DNA of 37,619 nucleotides from Bacillota bacterium (GCA_023431215.1 JAEYXR010000082.1:1-37619); one strand, 5' to 3'; counted from the first letter of the stretch, positions 7,082-15,521 are shown. Numbers and translations: made by a program. The notes: a model not told the origin generated them from the sequence alone.

Positions 7082-7110
7082 TTGACAAACATATATGCCT
7101 ATGATAAAAT
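7082..7110 (+). promoter_or_regulatory. Promoter of tRNA-Arg
   Basis: TTGACA (7082-7087), 17-bp spacer, TAAAAT (7105-7110), placed 30 bp before the tRNA. It is a near-consensus housekeeping sigma promoter. Confidence 0.75.
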
Positions 7111-7140
7111 AATAAAGCTGTCGAAAACGGCAACCAAAAT

Positions 7141-7217
7141 GCGCTTGTAGCTCAGCTGGATAGAGTGACTGGCTACGAACCAGTAGGTCGGGGGTTCGAG
7201 TCCCTCCAAGCGCGCCA
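7141..7217 (+). tRNA. tRNA-Arg (anticodon ACG)
   Basis: Complete 77-nt cloverleaf: acceptor GCGCTTG/CAAGCGC, discriminator G, encoded CCA. The D arm contains AGCTCAGCTGGAT, the anticodon stem CTGG/CCAG surrounds loop CTACGAA (anticodon ACG), and the T arm reads GGGGGTTCGAGTCCCTC. Confidence 0.96.
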
Positions 7218-7219
7218 AA

Positions 7220-7257
7220 GTCCGCATGGTATTTAGCCATGCGGACTTGTTTTTTTA
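7220..7257 (+). terminator. Intrinsic terminator of tRNA-Arg
   Basis: Perfect 11-bp stem AGTCCGCATGG (7220-7230) with CCATGCGGACT (7236-7246), followed by TGTTTTTTT. It starts three bases after the tRNA end. Confidence 0.88.
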
Positions 7258-7285
7258 TGTTCCAAGAGGTAAACCTTATAAAAGC

Positions 7286-7326
7286 AACAAAACCTCCGCC
7301 ACACTGATTAGGGCGGAGGTTTTGTT
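7286..7326 (-). terminator. Terminator of the DUF4317 gene
   Basis: A perfect 15-bp stem, 7286-7300 with 7312-7326 (AACAAAACCTCCGCC and complement), touching the stop codon of the minus-strand DUF4317 gene. Its arms carry the A/T runs needed for termination on either strand. Confidence 0.75.
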
Positions 7327-8477
7327 TATATGGTTACCAAATCATCCTCGGTAATATGAATGTTGATGCCGTTTAGTTCAACACCTTCATCAGCACAAAT
7401 TAAAATATACTTTTTGCCGTCAATGACTCGTGTTTCCACCAATCCGCTGCGCTCAGAATTTACCTTGATGACAACATCCGGTATGCGTATTTCCAGCTGC
7501 TTGGTATCCACAATATTACGGGGGCTTAGCTCAACATCTTCGCCAAACTCCGCTTTATACCGCTCATCAAAGGCATCAACATGTTCCTCCGAGACTCCGC
7601 AGGATTCCAGAACGTTTTTGACCACCTGTTTTGAGACAACGAGGGTTTCTTCCTCTTTGTTGGCTTTGTGCTCCAAAATCATGTTGCTAAGCTGTCCGTG
7701 AACCGCTTGTACCACCTCATAGCGGCATTCTTCAGCCAGGGTCTCGCCTAAAATAGACTGAAATGTTTCTTTCTGTGCTGCTGCCGGCATGGGGATTTGC
7801 GTACGAAACACCGCGTCTACAAATTCATTGTGGCTTTCCTCTGTGTTTCGTGTATAATACAGAGCGTTATAAAGATTGGTGCTTCTATCGTCAAAAGCAG
7901 GAAATAAGAAGCCCAGCTCCGGTGAGGCTACAACCCAGTCCAGTTTGTTGCTGTGAAACTGGCTTTCAGAAGGATAATAACTTAAAGCCGGTTTGGTCAT
8001 TTTAACAGGGCAGATGCTGCACATGATGTAGTGAAAAACCTCCGTAGAGGAATCTTCCATTTTAAGACCATCCTTGGCACGGTAGGGGACGTCGTACTTA
8101 TCATTAGCCAATAGAATGAGGTAGTTCCCTTCAAATTCAAGACTGTCTATGACTTTTTGAAAAAAAGTTTGTACAGCTTCTTCGTCACCCAAAGAAGAAT
8201 TACGCAGGGCAGAGAGCAGTTTGTGCTCCTCGCTGTCCACCACCTGCATGGTGCTAAATACAATATCAATCAGATTTTTGCCTAAATTGCCCGAAAGAGT
8301 ACGCTTGAAAATTGCCATGTATTTTTCTGACTCTTCCTGGGGCATCATGGCGACAGACTGGTTAAAGGAAGAAATAATTTCCCGTTTTTCGTTGACGTAG
8401 CATCCTCGTATGTTGGTGATGTTGTTTTTCTCAGGACGAAATCTCCGGCGAATTTCTGCTACTTCTTTTTCAATCAT
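7326..8477 (-). CDS. DUF4317-family protein
   Basis: A 383-aa protein recognised by its N-terminus (EIRRRFRPEKNNITNIRGCYVNEKREIIS), the signature of DUF4317, a family of roughly 400-aa proteins found mainly in Clostridia. It has no signal peptide or membrane segments, so it should be cytoplasmic. The later part (residues 280-383) contains a helix-rich acidic segment and ends in a small beta-rich domain (YILICADEGVELNGINIHITEDDLVTI). Function is unknown. It is monocistronic: a terminator overlaps its stop, and the upstream neighbour nrdG has its own terminator. ATG 8477 has only a weak SD; the family N-terminus supports the start. Confidence 0.85.
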   Translation of the reverse strand: MIEKEVAEIRRRFRPEKNNITNIRGCYVNEKREIISSFNQSVAMMPQEESEKYMAIFKRTLSGNLGKNLIDIVFSTMQVVDSEEHKLLSALRNSSLGDEEAVQTFFQKVIDSLEFEGNYLILLANDKYDVPYRAKDGLKMEDSSTEVFHYIMCSICPVKMTKPALSYYPSESQFHSNKLDWVVASPELGFLFPAFDDRSTNLYNALYYTRNTEESHNEFVDAVFRTQIPMPAAAQKETFQSILGETLAEECRYEVVQAVHGQLSNMILEHKANKEEETLVVSKQVVKNVLESCGVSEEHVDAFDERYKAEFGEDVELSPRNIVDTKQLEIRIPDVVIKVNSERSGLVETRVIDGKKYILICADEGVELNGINIHITEDDLVTI

Positions 8478-8725
8478 ATTGGCTATGGCCTCACTTTTAC
8501 TTTTATAATTATAGTTTCATAATTTTGCGCTGATGGCCTATCTGCTTTAATGCAGGTATTAGCCGACCAACGGAGTCAACACAGTAAATGCTATTTTGAC
8601 ATTTTAAATTTGGCAAACCAGGCTTGCAACTTTTCTTTATAGATTAGTATAGCATATGTTATTGCTTGATTCTATCATTTTATGGGTGCAGGTGGTGCCA
8701 AAACACATGTATAAACACCAAAGAA

Positions 8726-8766
8726 AAAGGGCTGTATCCGGACATCAACCGAATACAGCTCTTTTG
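8726..8766 (-). terminator. Terminator of the nrdD operon
   Basis: AAAGGGCTGTATCCGG pairs with CCGAATACAGCTCTTTT around a short loop. On the minus strand the stem runs into CCCTTTTTC. It lies about 8 bp beyond the nrdG stop codon. Confidence 0.75.
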
Positions 8767-8773
8767 TTTTTGG

Positions 8774-9298
8774 TCAACTCCAGCGAGGGGAGGAGTGCAG
8801 TATGGGATGACCTGCTGCCAGACTTTTGTGCACATCTAAAATACGCTGATTTTCGCTGCCGCGCCAAGGTAAATCCAAATTGCGCTGTGCCAGCAAAAAT
8901 TCTCCATCAATCAAAACATCCAACTGCGAAAGCAGCTGTTTTTGCTGGGGAGTGCCCTTTGTCATAAGCTCCTCAAAGGTGTGGCCGGTGTAGGCGGCTA
9001 TTTCGTAGCCGTCACTTTTAAGCTGCTGTGCCAACAGACAGAAGGCCCGGGGCTGTGAGAAAGGCTCTCCACCGGAAAAGGTGACGCCACGGGCCAAGGG
9101 GTTGCCTTTGACACGCTTGTAAAGCTGTTCCAGGGTATACTCCTCACCGCCCTCAAAGGGCTGGGTGCCGGGGTTGTGGCAGCCGGGGCAGCGTCTGGGG
9201 CAGCCCTGGGCAAATAAAGCTACCCGGATGCCTGGCCCGTCTACAATGGAATCGTCAGCGATACCTGCCAGCGTAATTTTAACCGTTTGCCAATCCAT
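8774..9298 (-). CDS. nrdG: Anaerobic ribonucleoside-triphosphate reductase activating protein
   Basis: A 174-aa radical SAM enzyme that uses S-adenosylmethionine and a [4Fe-4S] cluster to generate the glycyl radical on NrdD. The cluster ligands are in CPRRCPGC (CxxxCxxC, about residues 33-40). GVTFSGGEPFSQP is the radical SAM GGE motif. VDGPGIRVALFAQGC is the usual NrdG lead-in. Length is normal. The start at 9298 overlaps the upstream small gene by 20 bp, so translation is coupled. It is third in the operon nrdD - small glycyl-radical gene - nrdG, the expected neighbourhood. Assignment is secure. Confidence 0.95.
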   Translation of the reverse strand: MDWQTVKITLAGIADDSIVDGPGIRVALFAQGCPRRCPGCHNPGTQPFEGGEEYTLEQLYKRVKGNPLARGVTFSGGEPFSQPRAFCLLAQQLKSDGYEIAAYTGHTFEELMTKGTPQQKQLLSQLDVLIDGEFLLAQRNLDLPWRGSENQRILDVHKSLAAGHPILHSSPRWS

Positions 9299-9440
9299 GC
9301 TTTACACGATCCCGTTCTTCACATTTCTTGGCGTCATTCCATTTATCCATGGTGCCCACCAGATAACCGGTGATTCTTCTGATTCTTTCAAACTGCACAT
9401 CTTTACCAATAGTTTCCATATTTTTTGATGTAGGTGACAT
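9279..9440 (-). CDS. 53-aa protein carrying the NrdD glycyl-radical motif
   Basis: This short gene lies between nrdD and nrdG. It encodes FERIRRITGYLVGTMDKWN followed by DAKKCEERDRVKHG, which matches the extreme C-terminus of class III ribonucleotide reductases. In that family the Gly of RxxGYL carries the stable radical and is followed by N-x-(G/A)-K and R-V-K-H. The 766-aa NrdD upstream lacks this segment, so the radical-bearing domain appears to be a separate polypeptide that docks into NrdD and is activated by NrdG. ATG 9440 has GGAGA seven bases upstream. The stop overlaps the nrdG start by 20 bp. The motif match is seen directly; the docking is inferred. Confidence 0.8.
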   Translation of the reverse strand: MSPTSKNMETIGKDVQFERIRRITGYLVGTMDKWNDAKKCEERDRVKHGLANG

Positions 9441-9527
9441 AATACATTCTCCAATCTATCATTTTTATGTGTTGTTGTCCGCAGCAATGTGCCGGACTAA
9501 ATAATTTTTTAAGCTATTTTTGATGCC

Positions 9528-11828
9528 TTACTGCAAATGCTCGGCAGAGTCAAAGGGGACAGAAGTGGGGTACTTCTTTCTCAGCTCTTCCATCAGCTCT
9601 GCACTGATGGGTTCTCCGCTTTTCCGTCCGCAGCGGGGGCAGGTTTCTCCAATGACACCAACATAGCCGCAAACAGGGTCGCGGTCTACAGGGTGATTGA
9701 TAGAGCCGTAGCCGATGCCGGCGTCGTGCATACATCTGACAATAGCCTCAAATGCCTCCAGATTATTGGCGGTATTGCCGTCCAGTTCCACATAGCTGAT
9801 GTGCCCTGCGTTGGTAAGAGCATGGTAAGGCGCTTCACGGTTGATTTTGTCATAGGCGGTAATGTTATACCACACGGGAACATGGAAGGAGTTGGTATAG
9901 TATTCTCTGTCGGTTACACCGGGGATCACGCCGTAGCGCTTGGCATCCATACGGATAAAACGACCGGAAAGGCCCTCGGCAGGGGTGGCAAGGAGTGTGT
10001 AATTCATGCCGGTTTCACGGCTGCGGTTATCGCAGAATTCCCGCATGTGCCCCACAATGGCAAGACCCTTCTGCTGCATTTCCTCACTCTCGCCATGATG
10101 GTGGCCGTAAAGGGCGGTAAGGGTTTCGGCAAGGCCGATAAAGCCGATGGAAAGGGTGCCGTGCTTGAGCACCTCCCGGAGCTGGTCGTTGGGGCCCAGC
10201 TTGTCGCTGTCTAGCCATACGCCCTGTCCCATTAAGAAGGGGAAGTTATACACCCGCTTGTTGGCAAGAATCTCATAGCGGTCGTTTAGCTGCTGTGCCA
10301 CCAGCTCCAGCATATCATCCAGCTTTTTATAAAACAGCTTTTCGTCGCCCTTGCTCTCAATGGCAATACGGGGCATGTTGATGGATGTAAAGCTCAGATT
10401 GCCGCGGGAAAAGGAAATCTGACGGTCGGGATCATATACATTGCCAATAACCCGGGTACGGCAGCCCATGGTAGCCACTTCGGTTTCGGGGTGGCCGGGC
10501 TTGTAGTACTGGAGGTTAAAGGGAGAATCCAAAAAGGTATAGTTGGGATACAGGCGCTTTGCGCTTACCTCGCAGGAAAGCTTAAAGAGGTCGTAGTTGG
10601 GGTCACCTTCGTTGTAGTTAACCCCTTCCTTTACCTTAAAGATCTGGATGGGGAAGATGGGGGTTTCGCCATGGCCCAAACCGGCTTCGGTAGCCAAAAG
10701 CACATTGCGGATGACCATCCGTCCCTCGGGAGAGACATCGGTACCATAGTTGATAGAGGAAAAAGGCGTTTGAGCACCGGCGCGGGAATGCATGGTGTTC
10801 AGGTTGTGAATAAAGCCTTCCATAGCCTGATATGTATCACGGTCGGTTGCGGCAGTAGCACGGGCGCGGGCAGTGGCAACCATTTTATCGGCCTTTTGTG
10901 CCAATGACTGGGTGGCGTCACACAAAGTTTTTGCAACAACAGCATCAAAGGCCTCTACATCCAGCTCCAGACGGGGCTGGTGCCCCAGCTGTGCGGCGGC
11001 AGCGGCTATGGCCTTGCGCACAACGGACTCAGCAGTCTCACTGCTGCAGTCGGTTATATTTTCATAAATCTCCTGCAGCTTGTTGCGGTAGCTTTTGGCA
11101 AAGCTTTTGCGCACGCCCTCTGCCATAGCGTAGTCAAAATTGGGTATGCTCTGACCACCGTGCTGGTCATTTTGGTTGCTTTGAATGGCTATGGCGCCCA
11201 GCGCTGCGTAGCTGGCAATGCTTTGTGGCTCACGTAAAAAGCCGTGACCGGTAGAAAAACCACCTTGAAACAGCTTGGCAACATCAATTTGGCAGCAGGT
11301 GGTGGTGAGGGCATAAAAATCAAAATCATGGATGTGAATATCGCCCTCGGTGTAAGCCTTGGACTGCTTGGGTGTCAGCAGGTGGTTGGCATTGTAGGCC
11401 TTGGCACCGGCAGTTCCGATTTGCAGCATGCTGCCCATGGCGGTGTTGCCGTCGATGTTGGCGTTATCACGCTTAATATCGCTGGCACGGGCATCTGCAT
11501 TGGTAATTTCATCAATGGTCTTCATAAGGCTGGTTCCAGATTCGCGAATGCGTGTGCGGGTGGCCCGGTACAAAATGTATTTTTTAGCTGCATTGCTAAA
11601 CCCGGCCTGCATCAGCTGCTGTTCCACAGTATCCTGAATCTGCTCAATCTGAGGAGGATTTACACCGCAAAGCTTGTCCAGTGCCTCCTCCACTTTGTTG
11701 GCAACAAGGGCAGCGTCGGCTGCATTGCCCTCGCCGGCTGCCTCCATGGCCTTAAGAATGGCGGCTGCAATTTTTGTCTGGTCATACAGAACAACTCGTC
11801 CGTCTCTTTTTGCAATACTTTTGATCAT
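9528..11828 (-). CDS. nrdD: Anaerobic ribonucleoside-triphosphate reductase, large chain
   Basis: A 766-aa class III ribonucleotide reductase that makes dNTPs without oxygen. Residues 1-95 are an ATP-cone (MIKSIAKRDGRVVLYD...ILKAMEAAGE), which senses dATP/ATP. The NrdD barrel follows, with HIHDFDFY, NDQHGGQSIPNFDY and the thiyl-radical Cys in ATMGCRTRV. Near the end is a zinc-site remnant, CGYVGVIGETCPRCGRKSG, in which I see three of the usual four Cys. After it, instead of the usual RxxGYL glycyl-radical tail, the protein ends SAELMEELRKKYPTSVPF and a few more residues. The radical motif is in a separate gene 87 bp downstream. ATG 11828 follows AGGAGAG. Expression is likely under NrdR. Confidence 0.93.
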   Translation of the reverse strand: MIKSIAKRDGRVVLYDQTKIAAAILKAMEAAGEGNAADAALVANKVEEALDKLCGVNPPQIEQIQDTVEQQLMQAGFSNAAKKYILYRATRTRIRESGTSLMKTIDEITNADARASDIKRDNANIDGNTAMGSMLQIGTAGAKAYNANHLLTPKQSKAYTEGDIHIHDFDFYALTTTCCQIDVAKLFQGGFSTGHGFLREPQSIASYAALGAIAIQSNQNDQHGGQSIPNFDYAMAEGVRKSFAKSYRNKLQEIYENITDCSSETAESVVRKAIAAAAAQLGHQPRLELDVEAFDAVVAKTLCDATQSLAQKADKMVATARARATAATDRDTYQAMEGFIHNLNTMHSRAGAQTPFSSINYGTDVSPEGRMVIRNVLLATEAGLGHGETPIFPIQIFKVKEGVNYNEGDPNYDLFKLSCEVSAKRLYPNYTFLDSPFNLQYYKPGHPETEVATMGCRTRVIGNVYDPDRQISFSRGNLSFTSINMPRIAIESKGDEKLFYKKLDDMLELVAQQLNDRYEILANKRVYNFPFLMGQGVWLDSDKLGPNDQLREVLKHGTLSIGFIGLAETLTALYGHHHGESEEMQQKGLAIVGHMREFCDNRSRETGMNYTLLATPAEGLSGRFIRMDAKRYGVIPGVTDREYYTNSFHVPVWYNITAYDKINREAPYHALTNAGHISYVELDGNTANNLEAFEAIVRCMHDAGIGYGSINHPVDRDPVCGYVGVIGETCPRCGRKSGEPISAELMEELRKKYPTSVPFDSAEHLQ

Positions 11829-11981
11829 GTACTTCTCTCCTGCTCTGAATTAGCTAAAATGTTGAAAAACCGGGGCTGCGGCAGCTGTTAACAACAAATT
11901 TGTGTTGGCTGCATATCATTGTCCCATCTCGTAAGACAGGACTTAAATACTATCTATTGGTAGGGCTATGCCCTTATTTTG

Positions 11982-11997
11982 GCACAACATGTTGATT
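11982..11997. promoter_or_regulatory. NrdR-like box 1 (distal to promoter, downstream of -10)
   Basis: GCACAACATGTTGATT matches 11 of 16 positions of the NrdR consensus ACACAATATATTGTGT. Alone it would be weak. Its support is the exact 32-bp offset from the better box at 12014-12029, the three-helical-turn spacing typical of NrdR box pairs. Confidence 0.55.
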
Positions 11998-12007
11998 GAC
12001 AATTATT

Positions 12008-12036
12008 ATTATGGCCCCATATATAGTGTTTGTCAA
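12008..12036 (-). promoter_or_regulatory. nrdD promoter
   Basis: On the minus strand: TTGACA (12036-12031), a 17-bp spacer, then CATAAT (12013-12008). The -35 is consensus and the -10 matches 5 of 6. The NrdR-like box 12014-12029 fills the spacer, so repressor binding would block RNA polymerase. Confidence 0.75.
12014..12029. promoter_or_regulatory. NrdR-like box 2 (in the promoter spacer)
   Basis: GCCCCATATATAGTGT matches 13 of 16 positions of the NrdR box form ACACTATATATAGTGT. NrdR is an ATP-cone repressor that binds paired boxes upstream of ribonucleotide reductase genes, so both the target gene and the box spacing fit. Confidence 0.68.
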
Positions 12037-12331
12037 GAAAAACAAAACTAATTCTACCATGCATTTTTTGTGAAGTTTACCTATTGTCAAACAGGGAAAG
12101 ACGATATTAAGCCCATATCAGGCAGGAAGGAATACAAAGTTCAAAAAAGATCCAAAATAGGGGTAAAAATTTCGTGCAAAAAGGATAGCACATCGATATT
12201 TGTATCATATATTTTAAGAATTGATTTGGCTGATGTGGTTTTAAAGTAAACCATATCTTGTTACAAAAAGAGTGGTCTGTGGTTACAGATTGCAGGTTGT
12301 TAAAAAGGGCGCTAAGGGTTTACAAAGCAAA

Positions 12332-12360
12332 ACCCGGCGGAATTAAATTTTCCACCGGGT
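12332..12360 (-). terminator. Terminator-like hairpin after the GNAT gene
   Basis: ACCCGGCGGAA (12332-12342) pairs with TTCCACCGGGT (12350-12360) with one mismatch. On the minus strand a short TTTTG tract follows. It lies about 80 bp past the GNAT stop codon. Confidence 0.55.
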
Positions 12361-12442
12361 AAAGGTTGATTTGTTGATAAAAAATAATTATCTGTGGTTT
12401 CTACTGCCGTTTGAAGGTTTTAGCAAAAATGTAAAGGGAGTT

Positions 12443-13213
12443 TTATAAATAAAGCTCACCCCACCGTCCGCAGGGGGCAAACCCAATTTTGCGGTAAAGC
12501 TCAGCAACCTCATCGTAGCCGGAAATTAGCCGGGGTGTTTTGCCTTTTTCTAAAATTCTGCGTACTAAAAATTTGCTGATGTAAGAGCCCCAGCCCCTGT
12601 GACGGTGTTCCGGCACAACGGCCACAGCCGCTATAACGCCGCACTGGTCATCCTCAGAGATGATGCTGCCTGCTCCAATTATTTCACCGTCATATTCCAG
12701 CTGATAAAGCTCCATAAGACCCCGGTCCAGCTTTTGGATTAAGTCTTTGTGCCAGACATCAAACTGCAGATGCTGTCTGTAATATTCGTGGCTGCGCTGA
12801 AGGACAGAAAAAACAGCATGAAGTTCCCCGGGAAAAAGCAAAGGAAAGGCTTCTTCTACAGGGGGGCCTTGATATACCATATAATAAGAGCTTTCACAGG
12901 TGCCGCCCAAAATACTTTGCAGTGCTTGGCACTGTTCCCAGTTGGTATCTACCTCTTTTACATCCATTTTTCTGACAAAGTCAGCAATTGGAGCGGGGTC
13001 GGCCTGTGGCGCGCAGGAAACGGTGAGAACTCCTTCTGCCAGACAAAGAGCTGCAAGTGGCTCTTTATTTTGCTCATATAAGTATAATTTTACCTCTGTG
13101 CTGCCAATGCCGTAAGCACGTAGCGCGGTAAGAATTTTAGAACCAAACACTCGCTCGTAAGCGCATGCCTTGGTAAACGCCGGAATGCCCAGCCGGGTCA
13201 GTTCTGCCGGCAT
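12443..13213 (-). CDS. GNAT-family N-acetyltransferase
   Basis: A 256-aa protein whose C-terminal half (about 150-256) is a GNAT fold. AVAVVPEHRHRGWGSYISKFLVRRIL is the acetyl-CoA pyrophosphate loop (R/Q-x-x-G-x-G/A) and AELYRKIGFAPCGRWGELYL is the usual closing beta strand. The N-terminal 140 residues are poorly conserved and may bind substrate, which is unknown. The ATG at 13213 has SD GGGAGGAGG; longer in-frame starts upstream would run into the preceding gene. It follows the YheO-like regulator by 44 bp on the same strand and is probably cotranscribed with it. Confidence 0.82.
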   Translation of the reverse strand: MPAELTRLGIPAFTKACAYERVFGSKILTALRAYGIGSTEVKLYLYEQNKEPLAALCLAEGVLTVSCAPQADPAPIADFVRKMDVKEVDTNWEQCQALQSILGGTCESSYYMVYQGPPVEEAFPLLFPGELHAVFSVLQRSHEYYRQHLQFDVWHKDLIQKLDRGLMELYQLEYDGEIIGAGSIISEDDQCGVIAAVAVVPEHRHRGWGSYISKFLVRRILEKGKTPRLISGYDEVAELYRKIGFAPCGRWGELYL

Positions 13214-13257
13214 AATACTGCCTCCTCCCAAAAATGACAAGCAGAGATGTTGTTTTG

Positions 13258-13950
13258 TCAGTCGTTTTCTTTTTTGATTTGTGATAAATAGCGGTAAATA
13301 CTGGCTTGAGAACAATGCAGTGCTTCTGCCAGATCTTTGACGGCACCCTTTAGTAAAAAGATACCATCGGCTTCCAGCTGGGTGATGATTTGAATGCGTT
13401 CTTCGGGAGTCAGCCGGTCGGCAGTAACTCCCAGCTTATCAAGAGCGCGCTCCACAGCATCCGCAGCTACTGCCTCAATAGAATTGTGAAAGCTTTCGGT
13501 CCCTGCTTCGGCGGGCAGACACTCTCTGATACAGTCTTCGTCCAACTGAAAATTGGTTTCTACAAAGGCATCCGGGTGGCAAAGGCGTAAAATATCCTCG
13601 CTGATACGCTGGTGCCGGCTATCATCAAAATTGAGGCAAAGCAGCCCGATAAGCTTGCCGTTATGCTTGATAAAAAGGGTAGAGGACCGCAGGGTTTTGC
13701 CGTTGGCCGACACACCGCAGTAATGTAGCCGGTAATCGCTATGCTCATAGCTTTTATCCATCAAAATTTTTAGGGCAACATTGGTAAGTGGTGCACCAAT
13801 TTTACGTCCGCTCACATGGCTATTGGCAATGGCAATAATAGAACGGTTTCTATCGGTTAGGTCATGGAGGGCAACTTCATAATCCGGTCCCAGTGCGTGC
13901 CCAAGGAACTCTGTTAAATTAATATATTGCTGTAGCAATGGATTGGACAT
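13258..13950 (-). CDS. YheO-like PAS/HTH transcriptional regulator
   Basis: A 230-aa regulator of the YheO family. Residues about 5-118 form the YheO-type PAS_6 domain (FLGHALGPDYEVALHDL, SIIAIANSHVSGRKIGAPLT, LIGLLCLNFDD). Residues about 170-228 form the HTH_22 DNA-binding domain (LTPEERIQIITQLEADGIFLLKGAVKDLAEALHCSQASIYRYL). The PAS domain probably senses a small metabolite. It lies immediately downstream of a terminator that ends the tnaA-transporter unit, so control of tryptophan use is a reasonable but unproven guess. It precedes a GNAT gene on the same strand. Confidence 0.87.
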   Translation of the reverse strand: MSNPLLQQYINLTEFLGHALGPDYEVALHDLTDRNRSIIAIANSHVSGRKIGAPLTNVALKILMDKSYEHSDYRLHYCGVSANGKTLRSSTLFIKHNGKLIGLLCLNFDDSRHQRISEDILRLCHPDAFVETNFQLDEDCIRECLPAEAGTESFHNSIEAVAADAVERALDKLGVTADRLTPEERIQIITQLEADGIFLLKGAVKDLAEALHCSQASIYRYLSQIKKEND

Positions 13951-14045
13951 ACTTGATCACCTGCTTTATGTTTGTTCTGAATGGGTTTTGTTATTGCAAT
14001 AGCATAAAAAGCCAGTTACAGCAGCGAAAAAAACCTTGTTTACAG

Positions 14046-14089
14046 AAAACCGATTAAGTATTTTAGTAAGAAAATACTTAATCGGTTTT
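14046..14089 (-). terminator. Terminator of the transporter gene next to tnaA
   Basis: A perfect 19-bp stem (14046-14064 with 14071-14089; AAAACCGATTAAGTATTTT) with a 6-nt loop. It lies between the NSS transporter stop codon and the YheO-like gene. Both arms end in T-runs, so it can work in both directions. Confidence 0.82.
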
Positions 14090-14149
14090 ATTTAGTCACT
14101 CATGAATGGTAACGGTGCAGTTTTTTGCCGGGTAAGCCAAGAAAAATTA

Positions 14150-15487
14150 TCAGCCAATACCGCCCTTAACTGCGCCAAGAATCAGAACCAAAATGGCCAT
14201 TACACAATAGACATATTTGCTGACGGGGATAATCCAACCGGGGAGAGGCTTGGTACGTCCTTTTTCCAGCTGTTCTTTGACGTATTTTTCGCCAAACACC
14301 CAGAAGAACATGATACCGGCCATACCGGCGCCCAGAGGGCAAACATAAATAGAAACTGCGTCCATCCACTGACCTACGATTGCCTGGATGCAGGTAGAGA
14401 TAACAATACCAACGCCGCCTATGCACAGACAGGCCTTCATACGGTCCAGACCAAATTTTTCCTGCATGGTGGCAATCGGGGCCTCGTACAGGTTGATAAG
14501 GGAAGTGACGCCGGCAAACAAAACAGCAACAAAGAAAATAATGACGATGATGCTGCCGCCGGGCATACCCTTAAACAGGTTGGGCAGAGCAATAAACATA
14601 AGTCCGGGGCCGCCTTGGTCTAGCTGCTGACCTGTTGTTGCCATGGCAGGAATAATAACCAGTGCTGCCAGCATGGCTGCCAAAGTGTCAAAGAAAGCTA
14701 CGTTGCGTGCAGAGTTGGGGATATCCTCTCCTTCACCAAGGTAAGAACCATAAATCAAGGTACCGTTACCGGCGACAGAAAGTGAGAAGAAAGCCTGACC
14801 CATAGCGTAAATCCAGGTCATGGGGTCTTTAAAGCCTTCGGGGTTGATGGTGAAAATATAGCGGTAGCCGTCAGCAGCACCGGGCTGGAAAGCAACATAA
14901 ATGCCCAGTCCGATAAACAGGAAGAAGAACAAAGGCATCATAATTTTGTTTGCTTTTTCAATACCGCTGCCAATGCCCATAATCAAAATGGCAAAGGTAA
15001 GAACAAGGCCAATCCACTGCCAGATGTTGTTGCCAAAGCCGGAGGCCATTTGCCCAAAGGCTGCACCAAATTCTTCAGGGGAGTTGGGTCTTAGGGTTGC
15101 GCCGGTAAATGTGCCTATGGTGTACTTAAAAATCCAACCTACAACTACGGAGTAACCAATTGCAAGAGCCAAAGAGCCTAACACAGGGATAGCACCCAAG
15201 GCTTCTCCCAGTTTGCCGCTTTTGCCTCTGCTTTCAACGGCTTGTTTAAATGCGCCCATAGGCCCGGAACGGGTACCGCGGCCAAAGCCCATTTCACCAA
15301 TAACACCGGAAGATGCAATGAGAACAACAAAAATAAAGTACGGAATCAGGAAAGTGGCGCCGCCGTATTTGGAAACACGCTGTGGGAACATCCAGATATT
15401 GCCCATGCCCACTGCAGAACCAATACAGGCCAGAATAAATCCCCATTTGCTAGCAAACCCATCGCGCTTTTTTGTTAAACTACTCAT
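14150..15487 (-). CDS. NSS-family sodium:amino acid symporter, probable tryptophan transporter
   Basis: A 445-aa polytopic membrane protein (about 11-12 helices) of the neurotransmitter:sodium symporter family, like LeuT, MhsT and TnaT. The TM1 signature ACIGSAVGMGNIWMFPQR contains the residues that hold sodium and the substrate carboxylate. The family motif is followed by KYGGATFLIPYF. It is cotranscribed downstream of tnaA with 136 bp between, so tryptophan is the likely substrate (Symbiobacterium TnaT is the precedent). ATG 15487 follows AAGGGGTG; an upstream in-frame start at 15550 would lie in the intercistronic hairpin. That hairpin may lower its expression relative to tnaA. The family is certain; the substrate is inferred from context. 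Confidence 0.9.
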   Translation of the reverse strand: MSSLTKKRDGFASKWGFILACIGSAVGMGNIWMFPQRVSKYGGATFLIPYFIFVVLIASSGVIGEMGFGRGTRSGPMGAFKQAVESRGKSGKLGEALGAIPVLGSLALAIGYSVVVGWIFKYTIGTFTGATLRPNSPEEFGAAFGQMASGFGNNIWQWIGLVLTFAILIMGIGSGIEKANKIMMPLFFFLFIGLGIYVAFQPGAADGYRYIFTINPEGFKDPMTWIYAMGQAFFSLSVAGNGTLIYGSYLGEGEDIPNSARNVAFFDTLAAMLAALVIIPAMATTGQQLDQGGPGLMFIALPNLFKGMPGGSIIVIIFFVAVLFAGVTSLINLYEAPIATMQEKFGLDRMKACLCIGGVGIVISTCIQAIVGQWMDAVSIYVCPLGAGMAGIMFFWVFGEKYVKEQLEKGRTKPLPGWIIPVSKYVYCVMAILVLILGAVKGGIG

Positions 15488-15521
15488 AGTCACACCCCTT
15501 TTCTTATATATCCCTTTAAAA

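Larger units (their letters stand above)
11829..12442. other. Intergenic region upstream of nrdD
   Basis: This 614-bp region has no credible gene. It contains the nrdD promoter with two NrdR-like boxes (11982-12036), implying a 5' leader of about 170 nt, and a terminator-like hairpin for the GNAT gene (12332-12360). Between about 12040 and 12330 I see only AT-rich sequence without clear structure. Confidence 0.6.

Noticed and set aside
7055..7240. Minus-strand 61-codon frame over tRNA-Arg
   Set aside because: It is the classic false protein (GGTRTPDLLVRSQSLYPAELQA) read from the complement of a tRNA gene.
9537..11891. Several plus-strand open frames opposite nrdD
   Set aside because: They mirror the codon bias of nrdD, have no SD and no recognisable domains.
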